64,000 nt of DNA from JAIRMO01 sp046533115 (GCF_046533115.1 NZ_JAJQRC010000007.1:41619-105618), one strand, 5' to 3'; counted from the stretch's first letter, positions 15,242 through 24,873 are shown. A program made the numbers and translations. Notes: generated from the sequence alone by a model not told the origin.

Positions 15242-16393
15242 ATGAAGAAGATCATCCTAATCCCCGACTCTTTTAAGGGTACCATGAGTTCCCAGGAGAT
15301 CTGTTCGATCATGGAAGAACAGATCCGCCGGTATTACCCCGGCGCGGAAGTGCTCTCCATCCCCGTGGCCGACGGCGGAGAGGGAAGCGTCGATGCCTTT
15401 CTGGCCGCGGTGGGGGGTGAAAAAATAACTATCCCCGCTCAGGGGCCCTACAGGGAAGACATCCGGGGCTTTTACGGCCTTATCGACGGGGGCAGTACCG
15501 CGGTGATCGAAATGGCCGCCTGCGCCGGGCTGCCCCTGGTGGGGGATCGGCTCCAGGCGGATAAAACCACTACCTATGGGGTGGGGCAGTTGATCCTGGA
15601 CGCGGCAAAGCGGGGCTGCAAAAAGATAGTGGTCGGCCTGGGGGGGAGCGCCACCAATGATTTCGGCGCCGGAGCCGCTGCGGCTGCGGGGGTCCGCTTT
15701 TTTGACCGGGACGGCAAGGAATTTATCCCCCTGGGGGGAACCCTCTCCCGTATTGCCCGGATCGATAGATCCGGGTTGCCGCCGGAACTCTTGGCCGCGG
15801 AGATCATCACCATGGTTGATATTGATAACCCCCTCTACGGCCCCAAGGGCGCCGCGTTTGTTTTTGCCCCCCAGAAGGGCGCCGACACCGCCATGGTGGA
15901 ATTCCTGGACCGGGAACTTCGTGCCGTATCAGCAGCCGTGATCCGCGAACTGGGGATCGATGTTTCCGCCCTTCCCGGCGCGGGGGCCGCCGGCGGCATG
16001 GGGGGCGGCATGGTCGCCTTTTTCGGGTCCCGGCTCCAGATGGGCATCGAGACCGTGCTGGATACGGTGAATTTTGACCGCCTGCTGCCGGGAACCGATC
16101 TGGTCCTTACCGGCGAAGGGAAGATCGATTCCCAGAGCCTGCGGGGCAAGGTGGTGATCGGCGTGGCCCGGCGGGCGAAGAAGCAGGGGGTCCCGGTAAT
16201 CGCCATTGTGGGGGATATCGGCGATGCCGTTGAAGGGGCCTATGACGAGGGGGTCCGGGCGATTTTTAGCACCAACCGCCGGGCGATCCCCTTCCCGGAA
16301 GCCCGAACCCGCTGCAAAAGCGATCTGAGCCTCACCATGGATAACCTCCTGCGCTTCCTAACCAGCTTCCGGGATGGAAAAAATGAAAAGTGA
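15242..16393 (+). CDS. Glycerate kinase (GarK/GlxK family)
   Basis: About 383 residues, normal for the family that phosphorylates D-glycerate to 2-phosphoglycerate with ATP. Motifs: PDSFKGTMSSQEIC at the N-terminus, VADGGEGSVDAF, GLGGSATNDFGAG, GAAGGMGGGMVAFF and LTGEGKIDSQSLRGK. The ATG at 15242 has aaggag 12 bases upstream; an in-frame TTG at 15221 overlaps the Shine-Dalgarno and is rejected. It is co-transcribed with the GntP permease, giving an uptake-plus-phosphorylation pair for glycerate. Confidence 0.93.
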   Translation: MKKIILIPDSFKGTMSSQEICSIMEEQIRRYYPGAEVLSIPVADGGEGSVDAFLAAVGGEKITIPAQGPYREDIRGFYGLIDGGSTAVIEMAACAGLPLVGDRLQADKTTTYGVGQLILDAAKRGCKKIVVGLGGSATNDFGAGAAAAAGVRFFDRDGKEFIPLGGTLSRIARIDRSGLPPELLAAEIITMVDIDNPLYGPKGAAFVFAPQKGADTAMVEFLDRELRAVSAAVIRELGIDVSALPGAGAAGGMGGGMVAFFGSRLQMGIETVLDTVNFDRLLPGTDLVLTGEGKIDSQSLRGKVVIGVARRAKKQGVPVIAIVGDIGDAVEGAYDEGVRAIFSTNRRAIPFPEARTRCKSDLSLTMDNLLRFLTSFRDGKNEK

Positions 16394-16526
16394 AGAATGA
16401 AAGAATGGGCATTCTTCCTCGTTCTTTCCTCTTAATTCTTCTTCCTTTCTCCCTTCTTCGCCTTTTGCGCCTTTGTGGTAAATTTCTTAATTCCGCTTTC
16501 TTCACCTTTGCGGTGAATTGCTTAAT
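16394..16526. other. Pyrimidine-rich intergenic stretch between convergent genes
   Basis: C/T-rich sequence with repeats of the kind ttcgccttttgcgcctttg and cacctttgcggtgaattgc, each followed by cttaatt. No credible gene. It lies between two convergent genes and may contain termination signals, but no classic hairpin plus U-tract was seen. Confidence 0.4.
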
Positions 16527-18272
16527 TCACTTCTCTCCCCCCGGCGTATATAAAAACCGCTTGATCTTTTGGGTAGGGGTTTTTTCAAAGGGTTCGTTCT
16601 TAATCTCAATGCGGCTGATACGGGAAAAGGACGCCAGCTTTTGGTTAACCGCGTTTTTTAAGTCTCCCAGGACCTCGCCGATGGCGGCCAGCATGGTTTT
16701 TGCTTTTTCGCTTAACACGATAAGGGCGATAAGCTCCCCCCGCTCCCCGGGGTAGACCAGGGCGTCTTCCGCCATGCCGGAACTGGTGAGCAGCCCCTCA
16801 ATCTCTTCGGGATAGACATTTTCCCCCGAAGGCCCCAGGATCATGGTTTTAAGCCGGCCCCGGATGTAGAGAAAGCCCCGCCGGTCAAAACAGCCCAGAT
16901 CGCCGGTTTTAAACCAACCGTCGGCGGTAAAGGCCTCTTGGGTCAGGCCCTCATCCTGATAGTACCCCAGCATGATATTGGGCCCCCGGACCTGGATCTC
17001 CCCTTCGGCAAAGGGCCGGTAGGGGGTACGCCCCCGGAGGCTGGTTCCCACCACCCGGCCGTCCTTATCCACGATCCGGACCTCCACCCCCTTCAGGACC
17101 CTCCCTGCAGCCCCTGCCGGGGCTTTGAAGGGGCCGGTTCCCGCCACCAGGGGGGCCGCTTCGGTCAAGCCGTATCCCGGCGCATAGGGGAATTGGGCCT
17201 TCCGGAGAAACCGTTCCGTGTCCCCGGCCAGGGCGGCTCCCCCGACGCCGAAAAAGCGGACCGCCCCGCCAAACAAGGACAGCAGTTTCTGTCCCGCCAG
17301 ACTAAGCGCCAGGGGACGGGTCAGGGGGAACCGGTACAGGGGATTGGCCGTTAAGCCGGGGAGCAGACGGCCCCGGTATATTTTTTCGATGATCAGGGGA
17401 ACCGTATGCATCGCCGTGGGCCGCAGGGCCTGGATTGCCGGGATCAGCACCGCCGGGGAGGGGGCCTTATCCAGGTAGGTGGTGGAAGCCCCGCTCAGGA
17501 CCGCCATCAGCAAGCCCAGGGTACATTCGTAGGTATGGGCCAGGGGAATAATAGAAAAAAGCCGGTCCCGGGGGAAGATTTTTACCAGGGACCGGGCGGC
17601 GAGGACCGTAAAGATCAGGTTGCGGTGGGAGAGCATCACCCCCTTGCTGGTACCGGTGGTCCCCGAGGTATAGATGATCGCCGCCAGGTCATCCTCCCCG
17701 GATGCAGGGAATAGCGGGACCCGGGGGTTCCGGGGATCCATTTTCCGCAGGGGGATCTCCTTTACCTTTCCCCGGATAGAAACCCGGATGCTCCCCCCCA
17801 CGGCAGCCGGGGCATGGGTTGTTGGTTCCCCTCCGGCGGCTTCCTCCTCCCGGAGGGTGTCCAGGTATATCACGGGGATATCGGGATCAAAACCAGCGGC
17901 TCCCAGTTTTTGGGCAAATTTGCCGCTTACCCAAAGGGCGGATACCTCCGCGTGGGCCGCGAGGCCGGCGATATGCCCGGCGGGAAAATCGGTGAGGACC
18001 GGCACGATCACCACCCCTGCCAGGGCGGTCCCAAAATAGGCTATGGCCCATTCGGGGCGGTTCTCCGAGAGGATCATCGCCCGGTCCCCCGGCTTAAGCC
18101 CCAGGGAACAGAGCAGCGCGGCGAACTGCCGGATCCGCAGGCCGAATTCCTCAAAACTTACCCCGGCGTATAGATGACCGTCCCCGTATATTTCAAAGGC
18201 CTTCCGCTGCCGGTATTTCTCCGCTGCCCTAAGCCCCAATTCGGCGATGGTCATTTTTTCTAAATAAATCAC
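16527..18272 (-). CDS. AMP-forming long-chain acyl-CoA synthetase-like ligase
   Basis: About 581 residues. It adenylates a fatty acid and transfers it to CoA. Motifs in order: A3-type YTSGTTGTSKGVMLSH, SIIPLAHTYECTLG, GYGLTEAAPLVAG, GWFKTGDLGCFDRRGFLYIR with the conserved Asp, and RLKTMILGPSGENVYPEEIE before the C-terminal subdomain. The longest frame reaches 18380, but family similarity begins at IYLEKMTIAELGLRAAEKY. A GTG at 18272 preceded by GGGGG is the preferred start, with ATG 18254 as an alternative. It is divergent from the putative outer-membrane protein gene. Confidence 0.88.
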   Translation of the reverse strand: MIYLEKMTIAELGLRAAEKYRQRKAFEIYGDGHLYAGVSFEEFGLRIRQFAALLCSLGLKPGDRAMILSENRPEWAIAYFGTALAGVVIVPVLTDFPAGHIAGLAAHAEVSALWVSGKFAQKLGAAGFDPDIPVIYLDTLREEEAAGGEPTTHAPAAVGGSIRVSIRGKVKEIPLRKMDPRNPRVPLFPASGEDDLAAIIYTSGTTGTSKGVMLSHRNLIFTVLAARSLVKIFPRDRLFSIIPLAHTYECTLGLLMAVLSGASTTYLDKAPSPAVLIPAIQALRPTAMHTVPLIIEKIYRGRLLPGLTANPLYRFPLTRPLALSLAGQKLLSLFGGAVRFFGVGGAALAGDTERFLRKAQFPYAPGYGLTEAAPLVAGTGPFKAPAGAAGRVLKGVEVRIVDKDGRVVGTSLRGRTPYRPFAEGEIQVRGPNIMLGYYQDEGLTQEAFTADGWFKTGDLGCFDRRGFLYIRGRLKTMILGPSGENVYPEEIEGLLTSSGMAEDALVYPGERGELIALIVLSEKAKTMLAAIGEVLGDLKNAVNQKLASFSRISRIEIKNEPFEKTPTQKIKRFLYTPGGEK

Positions 18273-18373
18273 CCCTGTACCCCCGGATATGGGACTTGTT
18301 CGGAACTTACGGCTTCCGGACACTCTATTAGAGGAGCAGCAGAGGGTTAAGGTTGCAAAATTACCCGGTTTTT

Positions 18374-18388
18374 GGGTCAATATGACCC
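18374..18388. promoter_or_regulatory. Palindrome GGGTCA-ATA-TGACCC, possible operator
   Basis: A perfect 6-3-6 palindrome in the divergent intergenic region between the acyl-CoA ligase and the outer-membrane-type gene. It directly abuts the -35 box at 18390. The spacing suits a dimeric regulator. The binding protein is unknown. Confidence 0.45.
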
Positions 18389-18389
18389 C

Positions 18390-18418
18390 TTGACAATCCG
18401 CTAAGGTGATGATAAAAA
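18390..18418 (+). promoter_or_regulatory. Promoter of the 18477 gene
   Basis: TTGACA (18390-18395), 17-base spacer, TAAAAA (18413-18418). The -10 is imperfect. It sits just downstream of the GGGTCA palindrome. Confidence 0.45.
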
Positions 18419-18476
18419 GGAGACAATTATCTCAAATAACTCTATGGTCCTGCGGGGACTTATAAAGGTGGTCGAC

Positions 18477-19466
18477 ATGAAAAAGTGGGTGTTCGTGGTT
18501 TTATGTTTGGTTGTCCTCTGCGGACTTGGGTTTTCGGAAATCGTGCTCCCGCCTGGGGCGGAGAATATACCTGAGGTGAAGGATGCTATGAAGGATTTGG
18601 AGAATGCCGAAAGGGAGATGTCGGATATGATGGACTCCTTTGTCAGGGTATTTCCCGATGCGGCGACCCAGCAGAATATTGAGCCCCGGGCCTGGATAGG
18701 TTACCTGATTCAAAATCCGTACCCCGAAATTACCAAAAAATCCGGCAAAGTAACCCGGGAGCTTCCCCATTTTACCATCGGTTTCTTGAATGTCGGTGCC
18801 GGGCTTATGAAGACCGACAATCTCAATAAAGTCGGAAAAATCCTGAGCGGTGACGACATAATTCCCTTCCCGATGTTGCCGTTGCCCTCTATATCGATAG
18901 ACGCCCGGATCGGCGGAATTAAAACCGCCGGGGTGAATCTTCCCTTTGATCTGGGTTTTTCATTTTTTACCCTGGATCTGGGCTCGTTATTGGGAAGCGG
19001 TGATTCAGGGATAGGGTTAAGATGGACGAATTGGGGGCTGGACGCCCGGTATTTAATTATCAAGCAAAACGGGGCCATCCCGAATGTTTCCGCCAACCTG
19101 GGTTATGCCCGCTGGGCCCTTAACCTGGATACCGAATATTTTGATGGGGAACTTTCCACCAATACCGTTTATTTTGGCGGCCAGGCGTCGTATACCCTGG
19201 GCGGCTTTTTTATTCCCTATTTGGGACTCAAAATGATGACCGGTAAAAACAAAGGAACCATAACGTTAACGGTGCCGGTACCGGCGAATCCGGCGAATAT
19301 TACTGAAATAAATGCAACCCTGGGACCGGAAAAATCTTTTTTCCAGATGCAATTTTTCGGCGGATTCGGCTTTGACTGGCTGGTGTTTCAAACATCATTG
19401 GGCGCGTCCATCAACGTATTTACCGGAACCCCCGGGCTAAACTTTACCACAAAGTTCAGCCTATAG
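18477..19466 (+). CDS. Putative outer-membrane beta-barrel protein
   Basis: About 329 residues from ATG 18477, with a signal peptide (KKWVFVVLCLVVLCGLGFSE). A short helical, acidic segment follows (residues about 35-60). Then come many alternating hydrophobic/polar strands: PHFTIGFLNVGAGLM, ISIDARIGGIKTAGV, GIGLRWTNWGLDARYLI, NTVYFGGQASYTLGGFF and FGFDWLVFQTSLGASI. The pattern and the Gly/aromatic content point to an outer-membrane beta-barrel (DUF6588-like in appearance). Transported solute or adhesive role is unknown. Monocistronic, with its own promoter and a possible operator shared with the divergent ligase. Confidence 0.65.
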   Translation: MKKWVFVVLCLVVLCGLGFSEIVLPPGAENIPEVKDAMKDLENAEREMSDMMDSFVRVFPDAATQQNIEPRAWIGYLIQNPYPEITKKSGKVTRELPHFTIGFLNVGAGLMKTDNLNKVGKILSGDDIIPFPMLPLPSISIDARIGGIKTAGVNLPFDLGFSFFTLDLGSLLGSGDSGIGLRWTNWGLDARYLIIKQNGAIPNVSANLGYARWALNLDTEYFDGELSTNTVYFGGQASYTLGGFFIPYLGLKMMTGKNKGTITLTVPVPANPANITEINATLGPEKSFFQMQFFGGFGFDWLVFQTSLGASINVFTGTPGLNFTTKFSL

Positions 19467-19557
19467 CACCTGGTAGACACTAATATGCCCTGATAACGGG
19501 CACCACTTTGTAAAAGCCCCTCATTGACCAATAGCAGCCGAAAGGGTATCTTCAAAA

Positions 19558-20784
19558 ATGGTGGAAAAACGTTCAAAAAGGGGGGCTGTTCCCGCCGGAA
19601 AAAAGGCTCATCGGCGGAAAAAGCGGACCCGCAAAGCCCTGGTGATAAAGGACCAGATCCTCGTGGTACTCATTGCGGTGGCCTTGATTGGCCTGGCAAT
19701 GATGATTTCCGTGATAACGATTACCCTTCATTCCGCGGCGCCGGAGGAATCCGTTCCGGTCTCAGCCGGTCCGTTACTCCCCGCAGAGGAGGCGGCGGAA
19801 CCCCCGGAGGAAATCGCGGCTCCTGTTCCTCCGGCGGAGCGGGTCCGGGAGCTGCCGGTTGCCGAATCCCCCCCGGTCCAACGATCCCCGGAGCCGCCTC
19901 CGGCCAAGTCCCCTCCTGAAGAAGCCCCGGCCCGGGTCAAGACGCCGCCTGCGGAGCCGCCGCCCAGGGTTACGCCCGCGGAACCGGAGCAGCCCCATAC
20001 CCCGGCCAAGCCCCCGGCAGCAAAGCCGGTGGAACCGCTTAGGACCGCGCCAATTTCCCCCGGGGCAGGTCCGCCGGAGCGGCCGGGGCCTGCCCGGCCA
20101 AAGGTCCTGGTTTTTATCATCGACGACGCGGGGAACAATCTTGCGGAGCTGGACCCTTTCCTCCGGTTTCCCGGCCCCCTTACCATAGCGGTACTGCCGG
20201 GGCTGCCCCATTCCGCCGAAGCCGCCCGGCGTATCCGGGCCGCGGGTAAAGAGGTGTTCCTCCACCAGCCCATGGAGGCCCTGGGGGGACAAAATCCGGG
20301 TCCCGGGGCGATCTATACGGGGATGAACGCCGGGGAAATTCGGGCCATAGTGGAGCGGAATTTAGCGGAGATAGGCCCGGTGGCAGGGATGAACAATCAC
20401 CAGGGCTCAAAAATAACCATGGAGCCGGAGATCATGGAGATCATACTTGCCCTATGCCGGGAACATAGGATATATTTTTTGGATTCAAGGACCACCGCCG
20501 ATACGGCGGCGCCCGCGGTTGCGAAGCGTATGGGAATAAAGATTGGGGAGCGCGATGTGTTTTTAGACAATATACAGGAAAAGGCCGCCATGATTCGGTA
20601 TGTCCAGGATGGACTCCGGCAGGCGGACCGCAAGGGATCGGCGGTGATGATCGGGCATACCTGGTCTACGGAGCTTGCCGAAACCCTGGAAGAGCTTTAT
20701 CCCGATCTGGTGGAGGAGGGGTATTCCCTTTCGACCATATCCCGGTTCATGATGGGCACGGCAAGCCTGGAAGAATTTTGGTGA
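19558..20784 (+). CDS. Divergent polysaccharide deacetylase family protein (YibQ-like)
   Basis: 408 residues. A basic N-terminus is followed by one transmembrane segment (ILVVLIAVALIGLAMMISVI, about residues 39-58) and then a Pro/Glu/Ala-rich linker to about residue 180. The C-terminal domain is of the divergent polysaccharide deacetylase type: VLVFIIDDAGNNLAELDPFL, PLTIAVLPGLPHS, EVFLHQPMEA, MNNHQGSKITM, FLDSRTTADTAAP and VMIGHTW. The protein is membrane-anchored with the catalytic domain in the periplasm, the linker probably spanning peptidoglycan. It is 9 bp upstream of tsaD, so the two are likely co-transcribed. Confidence 0.82.
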   Translation: MVEKRSKRGAVPAGKKAHRRKKRTRKALVIKDQILVVLIAVALIGLAMMISVITITLHSAAPEESVPVSAGPLLPAEEAAEPPEEIAAPVPPAERVRELPVAESPPVQRSPEPPPAKSPPEEAPARVKTPPAEPPPRVTPAEPEQPHTPAKPPAAKPVEPLRTAPISPGAGPPERPGPARPKVLVFIIDDAGNNLAELDPFLRFPGPLTIAVLPGLPHSAEAARRIRAAGKEVFLHQPMEALGGQNPGPGAIYTGMNAGEIRAIVERNLAEIGPVAGMNNHQGSKITMEPEIMEIILALCREHRIYFLDSRTTADTAAPAVAKRMGIKIGERDVFLDNIQEKAAMIRYVQDGLRQADRKGSAVMIGHTWSTELAETLEELYPDLVEEGYSLSTISRFMMGTASLEEFW

Positions 20785-20793
20785 CCTGGGTAC

Positions 20794-21828
20794 ATGAAGA
20801 TTTTAGGAATCGAATCCTCCTGTGACGAATGTGCCGCCGCGGTGGTGGAGGATGGCAGGGTCCCCTTATCCAATGTGGTGGCCACCCAGATCCCCTTTCA
20901 TGCCGTCTATAACGGGGTGGTCCCCGAAATAGCAAGCCGTAAGCATACCGAGTGGATCTATGCCGTGGTCAAGGAAGCCTTGGATAATGCCGGCATCGGC
21001 CCCGGCGATATAGGGGGGGTAGCCGTTACGGCCCATCCGGGACTGCTGGGTTCCCTCCTGGTGGGCGTGAGTTTTGCCAAGGCCTTTGCCTGGGCCCGGA
21101 ATCTTCCCTTTATCGCGGTGGATCACATGCTGGCCCATCTCTACGCCTGCCAGCTGCACCATTCGCCCCAAGACCCCCTATCCGGGGCGGCATACCCCTT
21201 TTTGGGGCTCCTCGTCTCCGGGGGACACAGCATTATCTGCCGGGTGGATGATTTTGACGATATCACCGTCCTGGGAACTACCATTGACGACGCCGTGGGG
21301 GAGGCCTTCGATAAGGTGTCGAAATACTACGGTTTTGGTTATCCCGGCGGGGCCGCTATCGATAAACTGGCGCAAACCGGCGATCCCGAGGCATTCCGCT
21401 TCCCCCTGCCCAACCTGTACAAGGGGGATCACCCCTATGATCTGTCCTATTCGGGACTAAAAACCGCGGTGATAAACCAATTGGCGCACTTTCAGGTCAA
21501 AAAAGGAAGCGCCGGCCCCCAGGATATTGCCGCTTCCTTCCAAAAAACCGCGGTGGATATCCTGCTGAGGAGCCTTTTCCGGGCCGTGGAGGACATCGGG
21601 CTCACAACCATCGTCGCCGGCGGGGGGGTAGCTGCCAACTCGTACCTCCGGCTCAGGCTGGCGGAACGGAAGGACCTCCGGTGCCTCTTCCCCCCCCTGG
21701 AACTTTGCGGGGATAACGGCGCCATGATCGCCGGTTTGGGGTACCGGTACCTGGTCCGGGGGGATCGTTCCCCCCTCAGTACCACCGCCTCCGCCCGGGT
21801 CCGGGCCTTTAAACGGTCATATCCGTGA
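20794..21828 (+). CDS. tsaD: tRNA threonylcarbamoyladenosine synthase subunit TsaD
   Basis: 344 residues, standard length. TsaD with TsaB/TsaE transfers the threonylcarbamoyl group to A37 of ANN-decoding tRNAs. Motifs: ILGIESSCDECAAAVVEDG, VPEIASRKHTEWI, the metal-binding HMLAHLYAC, FLGLLVSGGHS, VGEAFDKVSKYYGFGYPGG, and IVAGGGVAANSYLR near the C-terminus. Note ESSCDECAAAV where most family members have ESSCDETAAAV, a conservative change in the nucleotide-binding loop. Cytoplasmic, essential in most bacteria. Confidence 0.96.
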   Translation: MKILGIESSCDECAAAVVEDGRVPLSNVVATQIPFHAVYNGVVPEIASRKHTEWIYAVVKEALDNAGIGPGDIGGVAVTAHPGLLGSLLVGVSFAKAFAWARNLPFIAVDHMLAHLYACQLHHSPQDPLSGAAYPFLGLLVSGGHSIICRVDDFDDITVLGTTIDDAVGEAFDKVSKYYGFGYPGGAAIDKLAQTGDPEAFRFPLPNLYKGDHPYDLSYSGLKTAVINQLAHFQVKKGSAGPQDIAASFQKTAVDILLRSLFRAVEDIGLTTIVAGGGVAANSYLRLRLAERKDLRCLFPPLELCGDNGAMIAGLGYRYLVRGDRSPLSTTASARVRAFKRSYP

Positions 21829-21876
21829 ACAGGGGGTGTTTTCACCCAAAAAAGCACTAAAAAGTAGGATATGCTC

Positions 21877-21906
21877 TTAACAAATTCCCTTTTTTGGATA
21901 TATAAT
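21877..21906 (+). promoter_or_regulatory. Promoter of the ankyrin lipoprotein gene
   Basis: TTAACA (21877-21882), 18-base spacer, TATAAT (21901-21906), followed by a short leader to the ATG at 21961. Confidence 0.6.
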
Positions 21907-21960
21907 AGAAGCGGTTGTTTCAAAAACGGCTGCATTGAAACTGGTTCAAGGGGAATTGCC

Positions 21961-24858
21961 ATGCGTTTTGGATACGTTTTTGTCCTTATCGCTGTTTTGC
22001 TTCTGATTTTTTCGGGATGCCAGAGTCAGCCTGTTTGGACGGAGCTTTCCCTGGACAAACGGCAAAAAGCCCGGGAATTTCTCCAGGGAATGCGAGATGT
22101 TAATTCCCCCAATGAGGACAGCCAGGATCAGGGCAGGGCGCCGATTCACATGGCGGTGGATCTGTTGGACGATAGTTTGGTTAAATTTATCATTGACCTG
22201 GGAGGGGATGTAAACCGTAAGGATAACGAGGGCCGGAGCCCCCTCTGGATCACCTGGGAAAATTTAAACAAATTCGAGGCCCTAGAAGCCGAACAGCGTC
22301 TTATCTTACAGGATGAAACCACCCCGGCATTTGTCCGGCGGAGGGCCACTAAAAATATAGAAAAGATACAACAGGATCGGGAAACCAATATCCGAATTGT
22401 TAAACTCCTGGTCGAAGCCGGGGCGGATATCCATGAAAATAATTCAACCCTGGCCCGAAATGTTCTGCTCCGGGGGGGCGATTATTTTTCCGCCTTCCTC
22501 AACCCGCGGTCCGTAAGCTCCACGAATGCCCTGGGACGGACGATCCTGCATATCGCCGCCGGGGAGGAAAGATACCAGCTCATCGGGCGTATCGCCGTGA
22601 CGGATGGAAAAGGCTCCGTCAATAAACGGGATAACGAGGGAAAAACCGCCCTGGATCTTGCCTTGAGCCGGCCGGAAAGCATCAGCGCGATGAGAACCGC
22701 GGAGCAGCTCATCCTGGCGGGGGCGTATTCGGAAAATCCCCTTTTCAGTTATTTAGCCCCGGCGGTTCAAAACACCGATTATAACATCCCGAGCTTAGAC
22801 GGAAACGCGCCCCTGCATTTTGCCGCGGCGGGTAATTATGAGGGGCTGCTCCAATATTTACTGGATAAAAAGGCGAAGGTCGATGTCCGGAATGCCGCCG
22901 GCGCCACCCCCTTTCACGAGGCGGTTAAGCGGGGCAATATTAACATTATGCGGCGGCTCATCGCCGGCAAGACGGATATAAATGCCCAGGATACCAGGGG
23001 AAATACCGCGATGCACTTGGCCGTTGCCGAAAATTGGCACCGGGAAGTGTTGAATTTTCTCCTTGCCAACGGGGCCAATCCGAATATCAGGAATGAATAC
23101 GGCGATACCCCCCTTCACGCGATGATCACCCTCAACCGGGATGCGGAGATTATTCTGCGCCTGCTTTCCGGCGGGGCGGATGTATCGATCCGTAATAATG
23201 ACGGCAAGACCCCCCTATACCTTGCGGTCCAGGAGAACCGGGTTACCTATATTGCCCCCCTACTGTCCTATAATTCGGATATTTTTGCGAAGGATAATGA
23301 GGGGATAAGCCCCTTTGACCGGGCGCTGCTGGATCAGAGCCCAACGCTGCCGGCTTTGATTACCCCGGGAACCGTTTCTCTGTATGACCGTAACGGGGAT
23401 ACCCTTTTGCATAAAGCCGTGCGGCATCGCGGGGACGCCGCGGTCGTGAACCTTATGCTGAAAACCGGGGCGTGGATTAATGCCCGTAATGGGGCAGGGG
23501 ACACCAGCATCCATCTGGCGATACGGCAAAACGTCAAGGAAAGCGGGGAACTGTTTTTGTCCTCCCCCTTTGAGCCGGATCTGTTTATCACCAATGCCGC
23601 GGGTGAAACCCCCCTCTCCCTGATATTTACCGCCCCCGGCGGTTTGCGGGAATGGGCCTTGACCCCCAAGGTCATCAATGTCCGGGATGGTTTGGGGAAT
23701 ACCATCCTCCATTATGCGGCCCAGTGGAAGCAGGACGCCCATATTCCCACCATTGTCAGGAGCGGGGCGGCGGTTGACACGCAAAATAACGCCGGGGAGC
23801 CCCCCATCTTCGAGGCGATTAAGATCAATGCCCTTTCCACGGTTCAGACCCTGATCTTGGCGGGGGCCTCGGTCTCCGTCCGGGACAACCAGGGGAATAC
23901 CCCCCTCCACATGGCGATTCGCTGGAATGCCATGGCCGGGGCGGGAGCCCTGATCAAGGCCGGCGCGGATATAAATGCCCCCAATACTATGAACAAAAAA
24001 ACGCCCCTCCATGATGCGGTACGGCTGGGAATGTCCGGGTTTGAAAAGCTGTTGATCGAAAACGGCGCTGATTTGGAAGTACGGGATAATGCGGGCAATA
24101 CCCCCATTATGGAAGCCTTCCGGGCGGGCTTGACCGGGATGGTGGCGTATCTCGCGGCCGCCGGCGCGGATCCCCTGGTTCGTGATATCTGGGGCAATAC
24201 CCCCCTGCATATCGCCATTGCCATGGATCGCTTCGATCTGGTCAGCCTGATCATAGACCGGGCCGATATCCACATAAAAAACCTCCAGGGACAGAGCCCT
24301 TTCCAGCTCGCCTTAACCAAAACCAATTCTCCCCAGATGGTCTGGACCCTGCTCACCAATGACTGGATCCAATCTACCGATGGCGATGGATGCTCCCCCC
24401 TGCATATCGCGGTTCAGCAGGGCGCTTCCCTGCCCATGCTGGGGCTCATCCTTGAACGGGGCGGAGAAGTCACCGCCCTTGACCCCCAGGGGCGTACCCC
24501 CCTCAGGCTGGCCGTGGACCTGGAGGCCTGGAACACGGCGCGGTTTTTGGTCGATAACGGGTCGGATGTTTTTTCCCGTGCCCAGGATGGGCAAAGTCCG
24601 GCGCGGATAGCCCTTGACAAGGGGAAACCCGCGATGAACGCCCTGTTCGGTGGGGCGGCCATTCACACCTGGGACTCCAATGGCGATACCATCCTGCACC
24701 ATGCGGTCCGGTATGAGGGCGCCGGGGAGGAAACCATCAAATATTTGCTTGAACTGAGGGCCGATAGAAATATCAGAAACCAGGACGGCAAAACCCCCCT
24801 GCAACTCGCCCGGGAAATGCGCCGTTCCGCCGGAATTATCCTCCTGCTGGACCAATAA
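21961..24858 (+). CDS. Large ankyrin-repeat lipoprotein
   Basis: About 965 residues from ATG 21961. It has a lipoprotein signal (LLLIFSGC, cysteine at residue 20). Almost the whole mature chain is built of ankyrin repeats, roughly two dozen, recognisable by G-x-TPLH-x-A patterns: APIHMAVDLLDDSLVKFII, GNTAMHLAVAENWHREVL, GNTPLHMAIRWNAMAGAGAL, GNTPLHIAIAMDRFDLV. Repeats in the C-terminal half are the most regular. Ankyrin stacks bind other proteins; here the stack would be outside the cytoplasm on a lipid anchor, which is unusual. It stands alone with its own promoter. Partner and role are unknown. Confidence 0.9.
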   Translation: MRFGYVFVLIAVLLLIFSGCQSQPVWTELSLDKRQKAREFLQGMRDVNSPNEDSQDQGRAPIHMAVDLLDDSLVKFIIDLGGDVNRKDNEGRSPLWITWENLNKFEALEAEQRLILQDETTPAFVRRRATKNIEKIQQDRETNIRIVKLLVEAGADIHENNSTLARNVLLRGGDYFSAFLNPRSVSSTNALGRTILHIAAGEERYQLIGRIAVTDGKGSVNKRDNEGKTALDLALSRPESISAMRTAEQLILAGAYSENPLFSYLAPAVQNTDYNIPSLDGNAPLHFAAAGNYEGLLQYLLDKKAKVDVRNAAGATPFHEAVKRGNINIMRRLIAGKTDINAQDTRGNTAMHLAVAENWHREVLNFLLANGANPNIRNEYGDTPLHAMITLNRDAEIILRLLSGGADVSIRNNDGKTPLYLAVQENRVTYIAPLLSYNSDIFAKDNEGISPFDRALLDQSPTLPALITPGTVSLYDRNGDTLLHKAVRHRGDAAVVNLMLKTGAWINARNGAGDTSIHLAIRQNVKESGELFLSSPFEPDLFITNAAGETPLSLIFTAPGGLREWALTPKVINVRDGLGNTILHYAAQWKQDAHIPTIVRSGAAVDTQNNAGEPPIFEAIKINALSTVQTLILAGASVSVRDNQGNTPLHMAIRWNAMAGAGALIKAGADINAPNTMNKKTPLHDAVRLGMSGFEKLLIENGADLEVRDNAGNTPIMEAFRAGLTGMVAYLAAAGADPLVRDIWGNTPLHIAIAMDRFDLVSLIIDRADIHIKNLQGQSPFQLALTKTNSPQMVWTLLTNDWIQSTDGDGCSPLHIAVQQGASLPMLGLILERGGEVTALDPQGRTPLRLAVDLEAWNTARFLVDNGSDVFSRAQDGQSPARIALDKGKPAMNALFGGAAIHTWDSNGDTILHHAVRYEGAGEETIKYLLELRADRNIRNQDGKTPLQLAREMRRSAGIILLLDQ

Positions 24859-24873
24859 TTCCGTCCCGGGCCC

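Noticed and set aside
16390..16755. Small plus-strand frame after the glycerate kinase gene
   Set aside because: Extends into the antisense of the acyl-CoA ligase; C/T-rich intergenic sequence with no start signal.
23260..24273. Long minus-strand open frame (about 337 codons) opposite the ankyrin gene
   Set aside because: Antisense shadow of a repetitive GC-rich gene; its composition follows the ankyrin repeats and it shows no domain or ribosome-binding site.
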